From: Lachnoclostridium sp.
Lineage (GTDB): Bacteria; Bacillota; Clostridia; Lachnospirales; Lachnospiraceae
Direction of reading: 5' to 3'
Length of the DNA: 64,000 nucleotides
Assembly: GCA_023664665.1 (NCBI GenBank)
Contig: JAMPEY010000010.1
Location: 1-64,000 of the forward strand
Every line of letters starts with the position of its first letter. Position 1 is the stretch's first letter. Under the pieces are notes generated by a model. It did not search any database. It saw only the letters and a list, made by a program, of their open reading frames with translations, and was not told the DNA's origin. This document shows positions 9,637 through 18,715 of this stretch, in pieces. A program made the position numbers and the translations under genes.

Positions 9637-9662
9637 CAACAAAAAGCATGTGCTTTTCGTTG
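9637..9662 (+). promoter_or_regulatory. Hairpin between hicA and hicB
   Basis: CAACAAAAAGCA and TGCTTTTCGTTG pair with one A-C mismatch around a very small loop. It lies in the 79-nt gap between the two genes and might adjust the toxin:antitoxin ratio by processing or partial termination; this is inference. Confidence 0.5.
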
Positions 9663-9702
9663 TCAAGAATTCGCAGGTTGAGAAAGGAGCATGGTTATTA
9701 AT

Positions 9703-10038
9703 ATGAAATCTATGTTGGAATATAATGGATATCATGCCACGGTAACATATGATGCAGAGGATGAATTGTTTATCGGGGAGGTTTTTGGCATAACGGACTC
9801 TTTAAGTTTTCATGGTTCTTCCATAAAAGAACTTAAAAAAATGTTTGCAAACAGTATTGATAATTATTTAGAGGTTTGTGAACGATTAGGTAAAACACCG
9901 GAAAAAGAATTTAAAGGAAGCTTTAATATAAGGATATCCTCTGACTTACACAAGCAGATTGCCATGTTGGCGGCACAGGAGCAGATAACTTTAAATCAAT
10001 ATGTGGTAAATGCACTCAAGAAATCTGTAGGTCAATAG
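9703..10038 (+). CDS. hicB: HicB-type antitoxin with DNA-binding tail
   Basis: A 111-residue antitoxin. The N-terminal RNase H-like HicB domain starts MLEYNGYHATVTYDAEDELF and covers about residues 4-70; the C-terminal FNIRISSDLHKQIAMLAAQE is a ribbon-helix-helix segment that would bind the operator at 9322-9346. The start is uncertain: ATG 9703 gives the usual family N terminus but lies 13 nt from AAAGGAG, while ATG 9691 is only 1 nt from it. No terminator is seen after the stop; the rimP promoter begins 34 nt downstream. Confidence 0.85.
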   Translation: MKSMLEYNGYHATVTYDAEDELFIGEVFGITDSLSFHGSSIKELKKMFANSIDNYLEVCERLGKTPEKEFKGSFNIRISSDLHKQIAMLAAQEQITLNQYVVNALKKSVGQ

Positions 10039-10072
10039 AATTTTCGCATTTCAAGAATTTTTATTATAATCC

Positions 10073-10101
10073 TTGACATTTATTTCCTTTTGGTATATAG
10101 T
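10073..10101 (+). promoter_or_regulatory. Promoter of the rimP-nusA-infB operon
   Basis: TTGACA (10073-10078), a 17-bp spacer and TATAGT (10096-10101). Confidence 0.85.
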
Positions 10102-10126
10102 GAAAACAGTTAATCAGTTTTAGGAT

Positions 10127-10150
10127 AAGAGTGGCGGCTGCCACTCTTTC
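10127..10150 (+). promoter_or_regulatory. Hairpin in the rimP leader, possible attenuator
   Basis: AAGAGTGGC and GCCACTCTT form a perfect 9-bp stem with a GGCT loop, followed by a T-rich run (TCTTCTTTG). It sits about 20 nt downstream of the probable transcription start and 25 nt before rimP. It looks like a terminator with a broken U tract, so NusA-responsive attenuation is plausible but not shown. Confidence 0.6.
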
Positions 10151-10174
10151 TTCTTTGTTGCATGGAGGATTGAT

Positions 10175-10639
10175 ATGTCCCAGAGGGAAATTTACGAGGC
10201 AAAGACGGAAGAGTTGCTTTCGTCCATTGTCGAAAAGCACGGTGTAACAATCTATGATGTGGAGTATGTGAAAGAGGGCAGCGATTATTATCTGAGAGCC
10301 TATATTGACAAAGAGGGCGGGGTAACGATAACGGACTGTGAGAATGTGAGCCGTGAGCTTTCCGATTTGCTGGATGAGCGGGATTTTATATCGGACGCCT
10401 ATATTCTGGAGGTCAGCAGCCCCGGGCTTGGCAGGGTATTAAAGAAGGATAAGCATTTGCTCTCGGCAATAGGGCAGGAAGTGGAAATAAAGCTGTTTCA
10501 GGCAGTGGATAAGTGCAAAGAATTTTCCGGAATTTTGGAAAGCTTTGATAATGAAACGGTCACAATCAGAATCGGCGGGGATGCCCGGATATTTGAACGC
10601 TCAGGCATTGCACTGATTCGTTTGGCACTGGACTTCTGA
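10175..10639 (+). CDS. rimP: Ribosome maturation factor RimP
   Basis: A 154-residue cytoplasmic 30S assembly factor of normal length. Family segments include YDVEYVKEGSDYYLRAYID, the VSRELSDLLDE segment and YILEVSSPGLGRVLKKDKH. GGAGG lies 5 nt before the ATG. It heads the conserved operon that continues with nusA. Confidence 0.95.
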   Translation: MSQREIYEAKTEELLSSIVEKHGVTIYDVEYVKEGSDYYLRAYIDKEGGVTITDCENVSRELSDLLDERDFISDAYILEVSSPGLGRVLKKDKHLLSAIGQEVEIKLFQAVDKCKEFSGILESFDNETVTIRIGGDARIFERSGIALIRLALDF

Positions 10640-10685
10640 TAAGGATGAACATAAAGATTTGGCGGATGCCGGAATGGAGGAAATG

Positions 10686-11852
10686 ATGAATAAGGAGTTA
10701 ATGGAAGCGCTGGATATTCTGGAGAAGGAGAAGGAAATCAGCAAGGAAACACTGTTTGAGGCCATTGAAAATTCTTTGCTCACTGCCTGTAAGAATCACT
10801 TCGGAAAGGCGGACAATGTAAAGGTGGAAATTGACAGGGAAACCTGTGATTTTCTGGTGTATGCCGAGAAGGAAGTGGTTGCCGACAAAGAGGAAGTGGA
10901 GGACGACTGCTTACAGATTGCTCTGGAAGATGCTATAAAACTGTCAACAAAAGCGCAGGTGGGCGATGTCTTAAATGTAGAGATCAAGTCAAAGGAGTTC
11001 GGACGCATTGCCACCCAGAATGCAAAAAATGTAATTTTACAGAAAATCCGCGAGGAAGAGAGAAGCGTTATTTATAATCAGTATTATGAAAAAGAAAAGG
11101 ATGTAGTCACCGGTGTGGTGCAGAGATATGTGGGAAAGAACATCAGCATTAATCTGGGAAAAGCGGACGCCATGCTCAATGAAAGCGAACAGGTGAAGGG
11201 AGAGACATTCCGCCCCACAGAGCGCATTAAAGTATATATTCTGGAAGTAAAGAGCACTCCCAAAGGCCCACGCATCAATGTGAGCCGCACGCATCCCGAG
11301 CTGGTAAAGAGGCTCTTTGAAGCGGAGGTAGTGGAAATCAAGGACGGTACGGTGGAAATAAAGAGCATTGCAAGGGAAGCCGGAAGCCGCACCAAAATTG
11401 CCGTGTGGAGCAACAATCCCAATGTGGACGCCGTGGGCGCCTGCGTGGGCATGAACGGCGCAAGGGTTAATGCCATTGTGGAGGAACTGAGGGGAGAAAA
11501 AATCGATATCATTAATTGGGACGACAACCCCGGCAATCTGATTCAGAATGCCCTTTCCCCGGCTAAAATCGTGGCTGTGTTTGCGGACCCCGATGAAAAG
11601 ACCGCCAAGGTTGTGGTTCCCGATTACCAACTGTCTCTGGCAATCGGCAAGGAAGGACAGAACGCAAGGCTGGCAGCAAGGCTTACCGGCTACAAGATAG
11701 ATATTAAATCCGAAACGCAGGCTAAGGATGCTCCGGGCTTCCGTTATGAGGACTATATGGACGACTATGAGGACAATGAATTTGAGGAAGACGGCGAGTA
11801 CGGCGAAGACCTTTATGAAGAAGGCGGTTTTGAAGATTCCGGCGAGGAGTAA
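10686..11852 (+). CDS. nusA: Transcription termination/antitermination factor NusA
   Basis: A 388-residue RNA polymerase-associated factor. Order: N-terminal polymerase-binding domain (from MNKELMEALDILEKEK), S1 domain (about 130-200), two KH domains with VGACVGMNGARVNAIVEEL and LAIGKEGQNARLAARLTGY, then an acidic Asp/Glu/Tyr-rich tail of about 40 residues. The start at 10686 follows GGAGG by 5 nt; an upstream TTG at 10659 has weaker support. It lacks the extra C-terminal repeats of E. coli NusA, as usual in Firmicutes. Confidence 0.95.
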   Translation: MNKELMEALDILEKEKEISKETLFEAIENSLLTACKNHFGKADNVKVEIDRETCDFLVYAEKEVVADKEEVEDDCLQIALEDAIKLSTKAQVGDVLNVEIKSKEFGRIATQNAKNVILQKIREEERSVIYNQYYEKEKDVVTGVVQRYVGKNISINLGKADAMLNESEQVKGETFRPTERIKVYILEVKSTPKGPRINVSRTHPELVKRLFEAEVVEIKDGTVEIKSIAREAGSRTKIAVWSNNPNVDAVGACVGMNGARVNAIVEELRGEKIDIINWDDNPGNLIQNALSPAKIVAVFADPDEKTAKVVVPDYQLSLAIGKEGQNARLAARLTGYKIDIKSETQAKDAPGFRYEDYMDDYEDNEFEEDGEYGEDLYEEGGFEDSGEE

Positions 11853-11860
11853 AGTTTTTT

Positions 11861-12133
11861 ATGGCGAAGAAAATTCCCTTAAGGCAGTGTATAGGCTGCG
11901 GTGAAATGAAGAGCAAAAAAGACATGATGCGGGTGATAAAAACGCCGGAAGGTGATATTTGTCTGGATATTACAGGCAAAAAGAACGGACGGGGCGCATA
12001 TGTTTGTAAGAGCGGGGAATGTCTGAAGCTTGCCCATAAGAACAGGGGATTGGAACGCTCTTTTAAAATGAGCATTCCGGATGAAGTGTATGTGATGTTG
12101 GAAAGGGAGTTTGAAAATTTTGGAGCAGAATAA
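11861..12133 (+). CDS. rnpM: RNase P modulator RnpM (YlxR, DUF448)
   Basis: A 90-residue basic protein. The family marker RQCIGCGEMKSKKDMMRV opens the protein and GRGAYVC follows mid-chain. YlxR-type proteins bind RNase P RNA in Bacillus and were renamed RnpM. The gene lies 8 nt after nusA and overlaps the next gene by 23 nt, the standard arrangement in this operon. Confidence 0.9.
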   Translation: MAKKIPLRQCIGCGEMKSKKDMMRVIKTPEGDICLDITGKKNGRGAYVCKSGECLKLAHKNRGLERSFKMSIPDEVYVMLEREFENFGAE

Positions 12134-12428
12134 AATTTTGTCGCTGTTAGGATTGGCAATGAGAAGCCGCAATCTGGTAAGCGGTGAGTTTCAGACGGAA
12201 GCTGCAGTGAAGAATGGTTCCGCCATGCTGGTAATCATTGCAGAGGATGCATCGGCAAATACCAAAAAGATGTTTCATGATAAATGCACATTCTATGGGA
12301 TTCCTCTTTATGAATATGGGACAAAGGAATCGATAGGACATGCAATAGGACAGCAGTTACGCTCTTCTATAGGGATATGTGATGTCGGGTTAGCGGATGC
12401 GATCAGAACAAAACTGGAAGAAAAATAG
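12111..12428 (+). CDS. rplGA: L7Ae-family K-turn RNA-binding protein (YlxQ)
   Basis: A 105-residue protein of the L7Ae/L30e/Gadd45 fold. LSLLGLAMRSRNLVSGEFQT, the AMLVIIAEDASANTKKM segment and the IGHAIGQ region fit the family, which binds kink-turn RNA and probably ribosomes. A TTG start at 12111 is supported by AAAGGGA a few bases upstream; it lies within the end of rnpM, implying coupling. Confidence 0.85.
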   Translation: MKILEQNKILSLLGLAMRSRNLVSGEFQTEAAVKNGSAMLVIIAEDASANTKKMFHDKCTFYGIPLYEYGTKESIGHAIGQQLRSSIGICDVGLADAIRTKLEEK

Positions 12429-12458
12429 TTGCCGCTGGAGGCGGAAAGGAAGGAAAGC

Positions 12459-15440
12459 ATGGCGAAAATAAAGGTACATGAACTTGCAAAAGAATTAGGT
12501 ATGCCGAGTAAAGATATGATAAGCTTCCTGCAGGAAAAGGGCGTGGAAGTGAAAGCGCCTCAAAGCTCAGTGGGGGAAGATACGGCGGATATGGCGCGGA
12601 AGGCGTTCGGCGGCAGTAAGGATGCAAAGGAGCCCGAAAAGGAAGCCAAGGAGCCTGAAAAGGAGGCCAAGGGGCCGGCAAAAGAAGCCGCTTCCCGGAA
12701 AGAGGAGCCGGAGCAGAAAACGCAGCCGCAGAAGGAACAAAAGGGACGGGCTGCAGATGCGCCGGGAGAGGATGTTCCCCAGAAAAAGAAGAAAATCATC
12801 TTTGTGAGCAATCCCCAGAATTCCAAGATGACGGGACAGCGTCAGGGAGGAAATTTACAGCAGAAAAACAGGAACACTCAGCAGGGCAGGAATCAGGCGC
12901 CCACTCGCCCCATCAAGCCTTTGACGCCTCCTTCTCCTACGCCCAGTGTGCAGATGGTACCGGATAATCATGGCATGAAGCCCAAGCGTCCCGCTCAGGC
13001 GGAAAGCATGGAGGCAAAGGAATCTGCAGTACGGGAGGGCGCATACGGCAGAGAAAAACAAGCCGCCGGCAGAGAACCTCAAGCCGCCGGCATAGGACAG
13101 CAAGCCCTGCAGGGCAGGGAACAGCAGCCCGGACAGGCAGCGGCTTCCCAGAAGCATAATGACAGACCCCATGACAACCGCAGTCAGGATAACAGAAACC
13201 GTGACAATAACCAAAGCGGCGGATCAAATGCCAATTCCGGGCACGCCCAGACCGGGCGTTCTCAGGGACAGGGCGCGCAGCGTTCCCAGAGCGGTCCTTA
13301 TCAGGGCAGAGGCGGCGCAGGAAACGGGCGCCCGCAGGGTGTGCGTCCGCAGGGTGTACGCCCGCAGGGTGACAGACAAAACGGAAACCAGAGGCCTTTC
13401 AAATCGGAGGGCGGCGCAGGCGACCGCAGGGGCAGGGATGCGGCTCCCGGACGGGGCTACGGCAATTCTTCGGACCGTGACCGCAGAGGCGGCAGCAAGG
13501 GATTTGCCCCCGAGGCAGGCGCAAAGGACTCCGAGAAGAAGCGTGAGGAAGAAAAGAGGCGCTTCAGTCAGGAGAAGGATAAGCGTTCCAAGAAAGACCT
13601 GCTTTATGAAGAGGAAGAGAATGTAAAGAATAAGCCCGGCCGCTTTATCAAGCCGGAAAAGAAAAAAGAGGAAGTGGAGGAAGTCATCAAGGTCATCACA
13701 CTTCCCGAGGTAATTACCATTAAGGAATTGGCGGAAAAGATGAAGCAGCAGCCGGCTGCCATCATTAAAAAGCTGTTTCTGGAAGGTAAGGTTGTGACCG
13801 TAAACCAGGAGATTTCTTATGAGGATGCGGAAAATATCGCTATGGAATACGAGATTCTCTGCGAGAAGGAAGTCAAGGTTGACATCATAGAGGAACTGTT
13901 GAAGGAGGAGGACGAAAACGAGGCGGATATGGTGCCCAGACCCCCCGTTATCTGTGTTATGGGTCATGTAGACCACGGCAAAACCTCCCTTTTGGATGCC
14001 GTCCGCAAAACCAATGTCATCGATAAGGAAGCCGGCGGTATTACACAGCATATCGGTGCGTATACTGTAAATGTCGGTGAAAAAAAGATTACTTTTCTGG
14101 ATACTCCCGGGCATGAGGCATTCACCGCAATGCGTATGCGCGGCGCAAACGCGACGGATATTGCGATTCTGGTAGTGGCTGCGGACGACGGCGTGATGCC
14201 CCAGACAGTGGAGGCAATCAACCATGCCAAGGCGGCGGGAATTGAAATTATCGTAGCTGTCAACAAGATTGATAAGCCGTCTGCCAATATAGACCGCGTA
14301 AAGCAGGAATTGGCGGAGTATGAGCTGATTCCGGAGGATTGGGGCGGAAGCACCGTGTTTGCTCCCGTGTCGGCAAAATCGGGCGAGGGCATTGACCAGC
14401 TCCTTGAGATGATTCTTTTGACGGCGGATATCCTTGAGCTTAAGGCAAATCCCAAGAGAAAGGCAAGAGGACTTGTCATTGAGGCGGAACTTGACAAGGG
14501 ACGCGGACCGGTGGCAACCGTTCTGGTGCAGAAGGGAACCCTGAAAGTGGGAGATTTTATATCCGCAGGGGCAAGCCATGGCAAAGTGCGCGCCATGGTG
14601 GACGATAAGGGCCGCAGGGTAAAGGAGGCAGGACCTTCCACCCCCGTGGAAATCTTAGGATTGTCCGCAGTGCCCAGCGCAGGCGAGGTGTTCCTTGCCC
14701 ATGACAGCGATAAGACGGCAAAGAATTATGCGGATACCTACCTTGTCCAGAATAAGGAGAAGAAACTGGAGGAGACGAAGTCCAGAATGTCCCTTGAGGA
14801 TTTGTTCTCCCAAATCAAAGAAGGCAATCTGAAGGAACTGAACCTGATTGTAAAGGCGGATGTGCAGGGCAGCGTGGAAGCTGTCAAGCAGTCCCTGTTA
14901 AAGCTTTCCAACGAGGAAATTATCGTGAAATGCATCCATGGCGGCGTAGGAGCCATCAACGAGTCCGATGTTACGCTGGCAAGCGCATCCAACGCCATCA
15001 TCATCGGCTTTAATGTAAGGCCGGATGCCGCTGCAAAGGACACTGCGGAGCGCGAGGGTGTGGATGTGCGCCTGTACAAGGTGATCTATCAGGCAATCGA
15101 AGATGTAGAGGCTGCCATGAAGGGTATGTTAGACCCTGTTTATGAGGAAAAAGTTATCGGACACGCAGAGGTGCGCCAGTTGTTCAAGGCTTCCGCCATC
15201 GGCAATATTGCCGGTGCATATGTGCTGGACGGTGAGTTTAGGAGAGGCTGTAAGGTGCGCATCACCAGAGAAGGGGAACAGATTTTTGAAGGAAATCTGG
15301 CTTCCTTAAAGAGATTTAAGGATGATGTGAAGGAAGTAAAGGCCGGTTTTGAGTGCGGTCTTGTCTTTGAAGGCTTCGATAAGATGCAGGAGCTGGATAT
15401 TGTGGAGGCCTATGTTATGGAGGAAGTGCCCCGCACCTAA
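12459..15440 (+). CDS. infB: Translation initiation factor IF-2
   Basis: A 993-residue GTPase that brings initiator tRNA to the 30S subunit. The N-terminal IF2_N segment ([20 protein letters not shown]) is followed by a low-complexity linker of about 350 residues rich in Lys/Glu, then Gln/Gly/Arg/Asn (including three PQGVR-like repeats near 13330-13375), a second IF2_N domain (about 420-475), the G domain with [28 protein letters not shown] and SAKSGEG, and the C-terminal domains. The start at 12459 follows GGAAAGGAAGG; the TTG at 12429 is not needed. Longer than the Bacillus protein because of the linker. Confidence 0.96.
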   Translation: MAKIKVHELAKELGMPSKDMISFLQEKGVEVKAPQSSVGEDTADMARKAFGGSKDAKEPEKEAKEPEKEAKGPAKEAASRKEEPEQKTQPQKEQKGRAADAPGEDVPQKKKKIIFVSNPQNSKMTGQRQGGNLQQKNRNTQQGRNQAPTRPIKPLTPPSPTPSVQMVPDNHGMKPKRPAQAESMEAKESAVREGAYGREKQAAGREPQAAGIGQQALQGREQQPGQAAASQKHNDRPHDNRSQDNRNRDNNQSGGSNANSGHAQTGRSQGQGAQRSQSGPYQGRGGAGNGRPQGVRPQGVRPQGDRQNGNQRPFKSEGGAGDRRGRDAAPGRGYGNSSDRDRRGGSKGFAPEAGAKDSEKKREEEKRRFSQEKDKRSKKDLLYEEEENVKNKPGRFIKPEKKKEEVEEVIKVITLPEVITIKELAEKMKQQPAAIIKKLFLEGKVVTVNQEISYEDAENIAMEYEILCEKEVKVDIIEELLKEEDENEADMVPRPPVICVMGHVDHGKTSLLDAVRKTNVIDKEAGGITQHIGAYTVNVGEKKITFLDTPGHEAFTAMRMRGANATDIAILVVAADDGVMPQTVEAINHAKAAGIEIIVAVNKIDKPSANIDRVKQELAEYELIPEDWGGSTVFAPVSAKSGEGIDQLLEMILLTADILELKANPKRKARGLVIEAELDKGRGPVATVLVQKGTLKVGDFISAGASHGKVRAMVDDKGRRVKEAGPSTPVEILGLSAVPSAGEVFLAHDSDKTAKNYADTYLVQNKEKKLEETKSRMSLEDLFSQIKEGNLKELNLIVKADVQGSVEAVKQSLLKLSNEEIIVKCIHGGVGAINESDVTLASASNAIIIGFNVRPDAAAKDTAEREGVDVRLYKVIYQAIEDVEAAMKGMLDPVYEEKVIGHAEVRQLFKASAIGNIAGAYVLDGEFRRGCKVRITREGEQIFEGNLASLKRFKDDVKEVKAGFECGLVFEGFDKMQELDIVEAYVMEEVPRT

Positions 15441-15460
15441 GCGGAATCATGGAGGAAAGT

Positions 15461-15868
15461 GTGAGGAAAAACAGTGTAAAAAATACCCGCATCAACGGGG
15501 AAGTACAAAAAGTGCTGGCGGAGATTATCAGGGGAGAGATTAAGGACCCCAGAATCAGTAAATGGGCAAGCGTGGTGGCAGTGGAGGTGGCGCCCGACTT
15601 GAAAAGCTGCAAGGCATGGATTAGCGTGCTGGGCGGCGACGAGGAGCGGGAAGCCACTTTGCAGGGGCTTAAAAGCGCCGAGGGATTTATCAAGAGACAA
15701 CTGGCGAAAAGCATTAATCTGAGGAATACGCCGGATATCACTTTTGTGATGGACCAGTCTATTGAGTACGGTGTGAACATGTCCCACAAAATCGATGAAA
15801 TCATGGCAAAGCAGGAAAAAGCCGGTGATAAAGCTGATAATGGGGCAGACGATGAAAGGAATGAGTGA
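15461..15868 (+). CDS. rbfA: 30S ribosome-binding factor RbfA
   Basis: A 135-residue 30S maturation factor with a KH-like fold. RINGEVQKVLAEIIRGEIKDPRI and the SVVAVEVAPDLKSCKAWISV strand are typical. I prefer the GTG at 15461, which has GGAGG 5 nt upstream and gives the common start (M/V)RKNSVKNTRING; an ATG at 15449 would contain that site inside the coding region. It overlaps the next gene by a few bases. Confidence 0.9.
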   Translation: MRKNSVKNTRINGEVQKVLAEIIRGEIKDPRISKWASVVAVEVAPDLKSCKAWISVLGGDEEREATLQGLKSAEGFIKRQLAKSINLRNTPDITFVMDQSIEYGVNMSHKIDEIMAKQEKAGDKADNGADDERNE

Positions 15869-16826
15869 GTGTATGGATTTACTGCAGACCTGTGACGGCG
15901 CAGCAAGAATCGGAATCGGCGGACATATCCGCCCTGACGGGGATTGTGTTGGAGCTTGTCTGGCACTGTCGATGTATCTGAAAAAGGAACTGCCCGAGGC
16001 GGAGATAAAAGTATTTTTAGAAAAACCGCCCGCTATTTTCCGCGGGATAAAAGGCTTTGATGAGATTGAAACCACATTTCCCAAGGAAGAGGCATTTGAT
16101 GTGTTTTTTGTCTTGGACACGACGCCGGACAGACTGGGAGACGGGGAAATCTATTTTAAAGAAGCCAAAAAGACCGTTAATATCGACCATCATGTCAGCA
16201 ACAGCGGCAGCGGTGATGTGAATGTGATGAGGCCGGAAATCGGCTCCGCCTGCGAAGTCCTGTTCGACTTGATGGATCCCGTAAATATGGACGGGGATAT
16301 TGCCATGGCGCTTTATATCGGCATGATACATGATACGGGGGTGTTCCAATATTCCAATACCACGCCGGAAACCTTGAAAAAAGCGGCATTTTTGATTAGC
16401 TTCGGCTTTGATTTTTCCAAACTGATTGCGGAAACATTTTATGAAAAAACTTATCTGCAGAGCCAGATAATGGGGCGCGCCCTTATGGAGAGCATCCGTT
16501 TTATGGATGGAAGATGCATTGTCAGCGCCGTGGATAAGAAGACCATGGATTTTTATGATGTAGTGCCCGGGGATTTTGACGGCATCGTCAATCAGCTTAA
16601 AAATATCAAAGGGGTGGACTGCGCCATCTTTATGTATCAGACGGATGTGATGGAGTACAAGGTCAGTCTGCGTTCCAATGAAAATGTGGATGTGGCGGCG
16701 GTGGCGTCTTATTTTGGCGGCGGCGGACATGTGCGGGCGGCAGGATGCAACATGAAGGGAACTTTTCATGACTGTGTGAACAATCTGTCCCTGCATATTC
16801 AGAAGCAGATGCAGGAGAACCGATAA
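15861..16826 (+). CDS. nrnA: DHH/DHHA1 phosphoesterase, NrnA-type oligoribonuclease / pAp phosphatase
   Basis: A cytoplasmic metal-dependent phosphoesterase of about 321 residues. Motifs in order: GHIRPDGDCVGA (motif I), VFFVLDTTPDRL, NIDHHVSN (the DHH signature), MIHDTGVF, and the C-terminal DHHA1 motif FGGGGHVRAAGC. The family degrades nano-RNA and 3'-phosphoadenosine 5'-phosphate, and members also hydrolyse linear dinucleotides from c-di-GMP or c-di-AMP. Starts at 15852, 15861 and 15873 are all possible; 15861 overlaps the rbfA stop. This locus between rbfA and truB is its usual place in Firmicutes. Confidence 0.9.
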   Translation: MSECMDLLQTCDGAARIGIGGHIRPDGDCVGACLALSMYLKKELPEAEIKVFLEKPPAIFRGIKGFDEIETTFPKEEAFDVFFVLDTTPDRLGDGEIYFKEAKKTVNIDHHVSNSGSGDVNVMRPEIGSACEVLFDLMDPVNMDGDIAMALYIGMIHDTGVFQYSNTTPETLKKAAFLISFGFDFSKLIAETFYEKTYLQSQIMGRALMESIRFMDGRCIVSAVDKKTMDFYDVVPGDFDGIVNQLKNIKGVDCAIFMYQTDVMEYKVSLRSNENVDVAAVASYFGGGGHVRAAGCNMKGTFHDCVNNLSLHIQKQMQENR

Positions 16827-16830
16827 GCAT

Positions 16831-17739
16831 ATGATAAACGGTATTATCAATATTTATAAAACGGCAGGCTTTACATCCCATGATGTGGTGGCAAAAATGA
16901 GAGGAATCTGCGGCCAGAAAAAGATTGGGCACACAGGCACTCTGGACCCGCAGGCAACCGGTGTGCTTTTGGTGTGTCTGGGCAGCGCCACCAAGGTATG
17001 TGATATGTTGACGGACAGGGATAAAGAATATGTGGCGGAGCTGCTTTTAGGCGTAAAAACGGATACGCAGGATACCACGGGATACATATTGGAGACAAGC
17101 ATTGTGAGCGAAGAGACTTTTTCCGGAGAGCGGATAACAGAAGCCATAATGGGATTTATGGGCAGTTATGAACAGCTTCCCCCCATGTACTCCGCAGTCA
17201 AGGTAAACGGTAAAAAGCTTTACGAGCTGGCAAGAGAAGGCCGGGAAGTGGAGCGAAAGCCCCGGACAGTCACGATTCATGATTTAGAGATTTTAGAGAT
17301 ACATCTTCCCGTTGTAAAATTCCGGGTAGAGTGCTCCAAGGGAACTTATATCCGAACGCTCTGCGCCGATATCGGGGAGAAGCTTTCCTGCGGCGGAGCC
17401 ATGCAGAGTCTGGTACGGACGAAGGCAGGCGGATTTTTGCTGGAGGATGCCATTACTTTGGACGAGCTGCAGAAATTAAAGGATGCAGGGAGGTTAAAGG
17501 AGGCTGTCATGCCTGTGGACAGTGTATTTTCGGGATATCCTGCCCTTCATGTGAGCGGGGAGGGAAGGAAGCTTTTGGAGAACGGGAATCCTTTTTATCC
17601 GGAGCAGACTTTGGAAGGAGAAGTATTCGCAGCCGGGCGGTGGGTCAGGATTTACAGGGAAGATGACAGTTTTGCGGGTATCTATGCCTATGATGCGCTG
17701 CAGCGATGCTACAAACCCGTTAAGATGTTTTTGGGTTAG
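16831..17739 (+). CDS. truB: tRNA pseudouridine(55) synthase TruB
   Basis: A 302-residue enzyme converting U55 in the T loop of tRNA to pseudouridine. The N-terminal GIINIYKTAGFTSHDVV and the catalytic-Asp motif GHTGTLDPQATGVLLVCLG are plain, followed by the KEYVAELLLGVKTDTQDTTG segment and a C-terminal PUA-like region. It starts 4 nt after nrnA. Confidence 0.95.
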   Translation: MINGIINIYKTAGFTSHDVVAKMRGICGQKKIGHTGTLDPQATGVLLVCLGSATKVCDMLTDRDKEYVAELLLGVKTDTQDTTGYILETSIVSEETFSGERITEAIMGFMGSYEQLPPMYSAVKVNGKKLYELAREGREVERKPRTVTIHDLEILEIHLPVVKFRVECSKGTYIRTLCADIGEKLSCGGAMQSLVRTKAGGFLLEDAITLDELQKLKDAGRLKEAVMPVDSVFSGYPALHVSGEGRKLLENGNPFYPEQTLEGEVFAAGRWVRIYREDDSFAGIYAYDALQRCYKPVKMFLG

Positions 17740-17751
17740 TGAGAAGAACCG

Positions 17752-18663
17752 ATGGGGGTGAAGACAGTGGAGATTATTTCCGGTACAACGGATTTTTATC
17801 TGAATCGGGAAACCGCGGTGGCGATGGGAAAATTTGACGGCGTTCATATCGGACACAGGAGGCTTCTGGAAGAAATTACCGGACAGGAGAAGCTTACATC
17901 CTGTGTTTTTACTTTTGACCCTTCCCCGGCACGGTTTTTTGGCATGGGAGACGGCAGGGAACTGACTACGCGAGAAGAAAAGAGGATGCTTTTTGAACGC
18001 ATGGGGGTGGATATCCTGATTGAATTTCCCCTGACAAGGGAGACTGCAGCAATTTCGCCTGAAAGCTTTGTGTCGGATGTGCTGGCGGGACAGTTGGAAG
18101 CCCGCCTGATTGCGGCAGGGACGGATTTGTCCTTTGGGGCAGGCGGCAGGGGAGACGGGGAGCTGCTCTGCAAAATGGGGGATGAGCTTGGTTTTTCGGT
18201 GAAAATCATAGACAAGGTATGTCTGGACGGGCAGGAAGTCAGCTCCACCTATATCAGAAGTCAGGTAGAAGCGGGGAATATGGAGCTTGCGGAGCTTCTT
18301 TTGGGCATTCCCTATCCCGTGATGGGAAAGGTTGTATCCGGGAATCGAATCGGAAGCGCAAAGCTGGGGTTTCCCACGGCAAATCTGCTGCCGGAGGAGG
18401 GAAAGCTGCTGCCGCCCAATGGGGTTTATGAATCGGAGGTTATCTGCCGCGGCAGAAAATTCAAGGGTATTACCAATGTGGGCTGCAAGCCCACGGTAGA
18501 CCGCGGGGGCATTATGGGCGTGGAGACTTATCTCTATGATTTTACGGAAGAGATTTACGGAGAGTCTTTGGAAGTATACTTGAAAACCTTCAAGCGACCG
18601 GAAAAGCGTTTTGAAAGCTTGGAGGCGTTAAAGGAACAGCTTCGGAAGGACATTGAGCCTTGA
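17752..18663 (+). CDS. ribF: Bifunctional riboflavin kinase / FAD synthetase
   Basis: A 303-residue enzyme making FMN and FAD. The N-terminal FAD synthetase domain has VAMGKFDGVHIGHRRLLEEI and the SSTYIRSQVEAGNMELA segment; the C-terminal riboflavin kinase domain has GNRIGSAKLGFPTANL, VYESEV, the ITNVGCKPTV segment and VETYLYDF. The start is ambiguous: ATG 17752, or GTG 17767, which gives the common N terminus MEIISGTTDF and has GGGGGTG upstream. It is the last gene of the operon and is followed by a strong terminator. Confidence 0.94.
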   Translation: MGVKTVEIISGTTDFYLNRETAVAMGKFDGVHIGHRRLLEEITGQEKLTSCVFTFDPSPARFFGMGDGRELTTREEKRMLFERMGVDILIEFPLTRETAAISPESFVSDVLAGQLEARLIAAGTDLSFGAGGRGDGELLCKMGDELGFSVKIIDKVCLDGQEVSSTYIRSQVEAGNMELAELLLGIPYPVMGKVVSGNRIGSAKLGFPTANLLPEEGKLLPPNGVYESEVICRGRKFKGITNVGCKPTVDRGGIMGVETYLYDFTEEIYGESLEVYLKTFKRPEKRFESLEALKEQLRKDIEP

Positions 18664-18668
18664 GAACG

Positions 18669-18709
18669 CCGCCATGCCGTAGCTTTGCAGGCTGCGGCAT
18701 GGCGGTTTA
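18669..18709. terminator. Long-stem terminator between ribF and the convergent Cys-rich gene
   Basis: CCGCCATGCCGTAGC pairs with GCTGCGGCATGGCGG as a 15-bp stem with one G-U pair and a 7-nt loop, then TTTAAAATT on the plus strand. It lies 10 nt from the stop of the minus-strand gene, so it probably serves both directions. Confidence 0.8.
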
Positions 18710-18715
18710 AAATTA

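Noticed and set aside
13224..14641. Minus-strand open frames of 451 and 225 residues under infB
   Set aside because: They are opposite a highly conserved essential gene and show only the complement of its low-complexity and G-domain codons.
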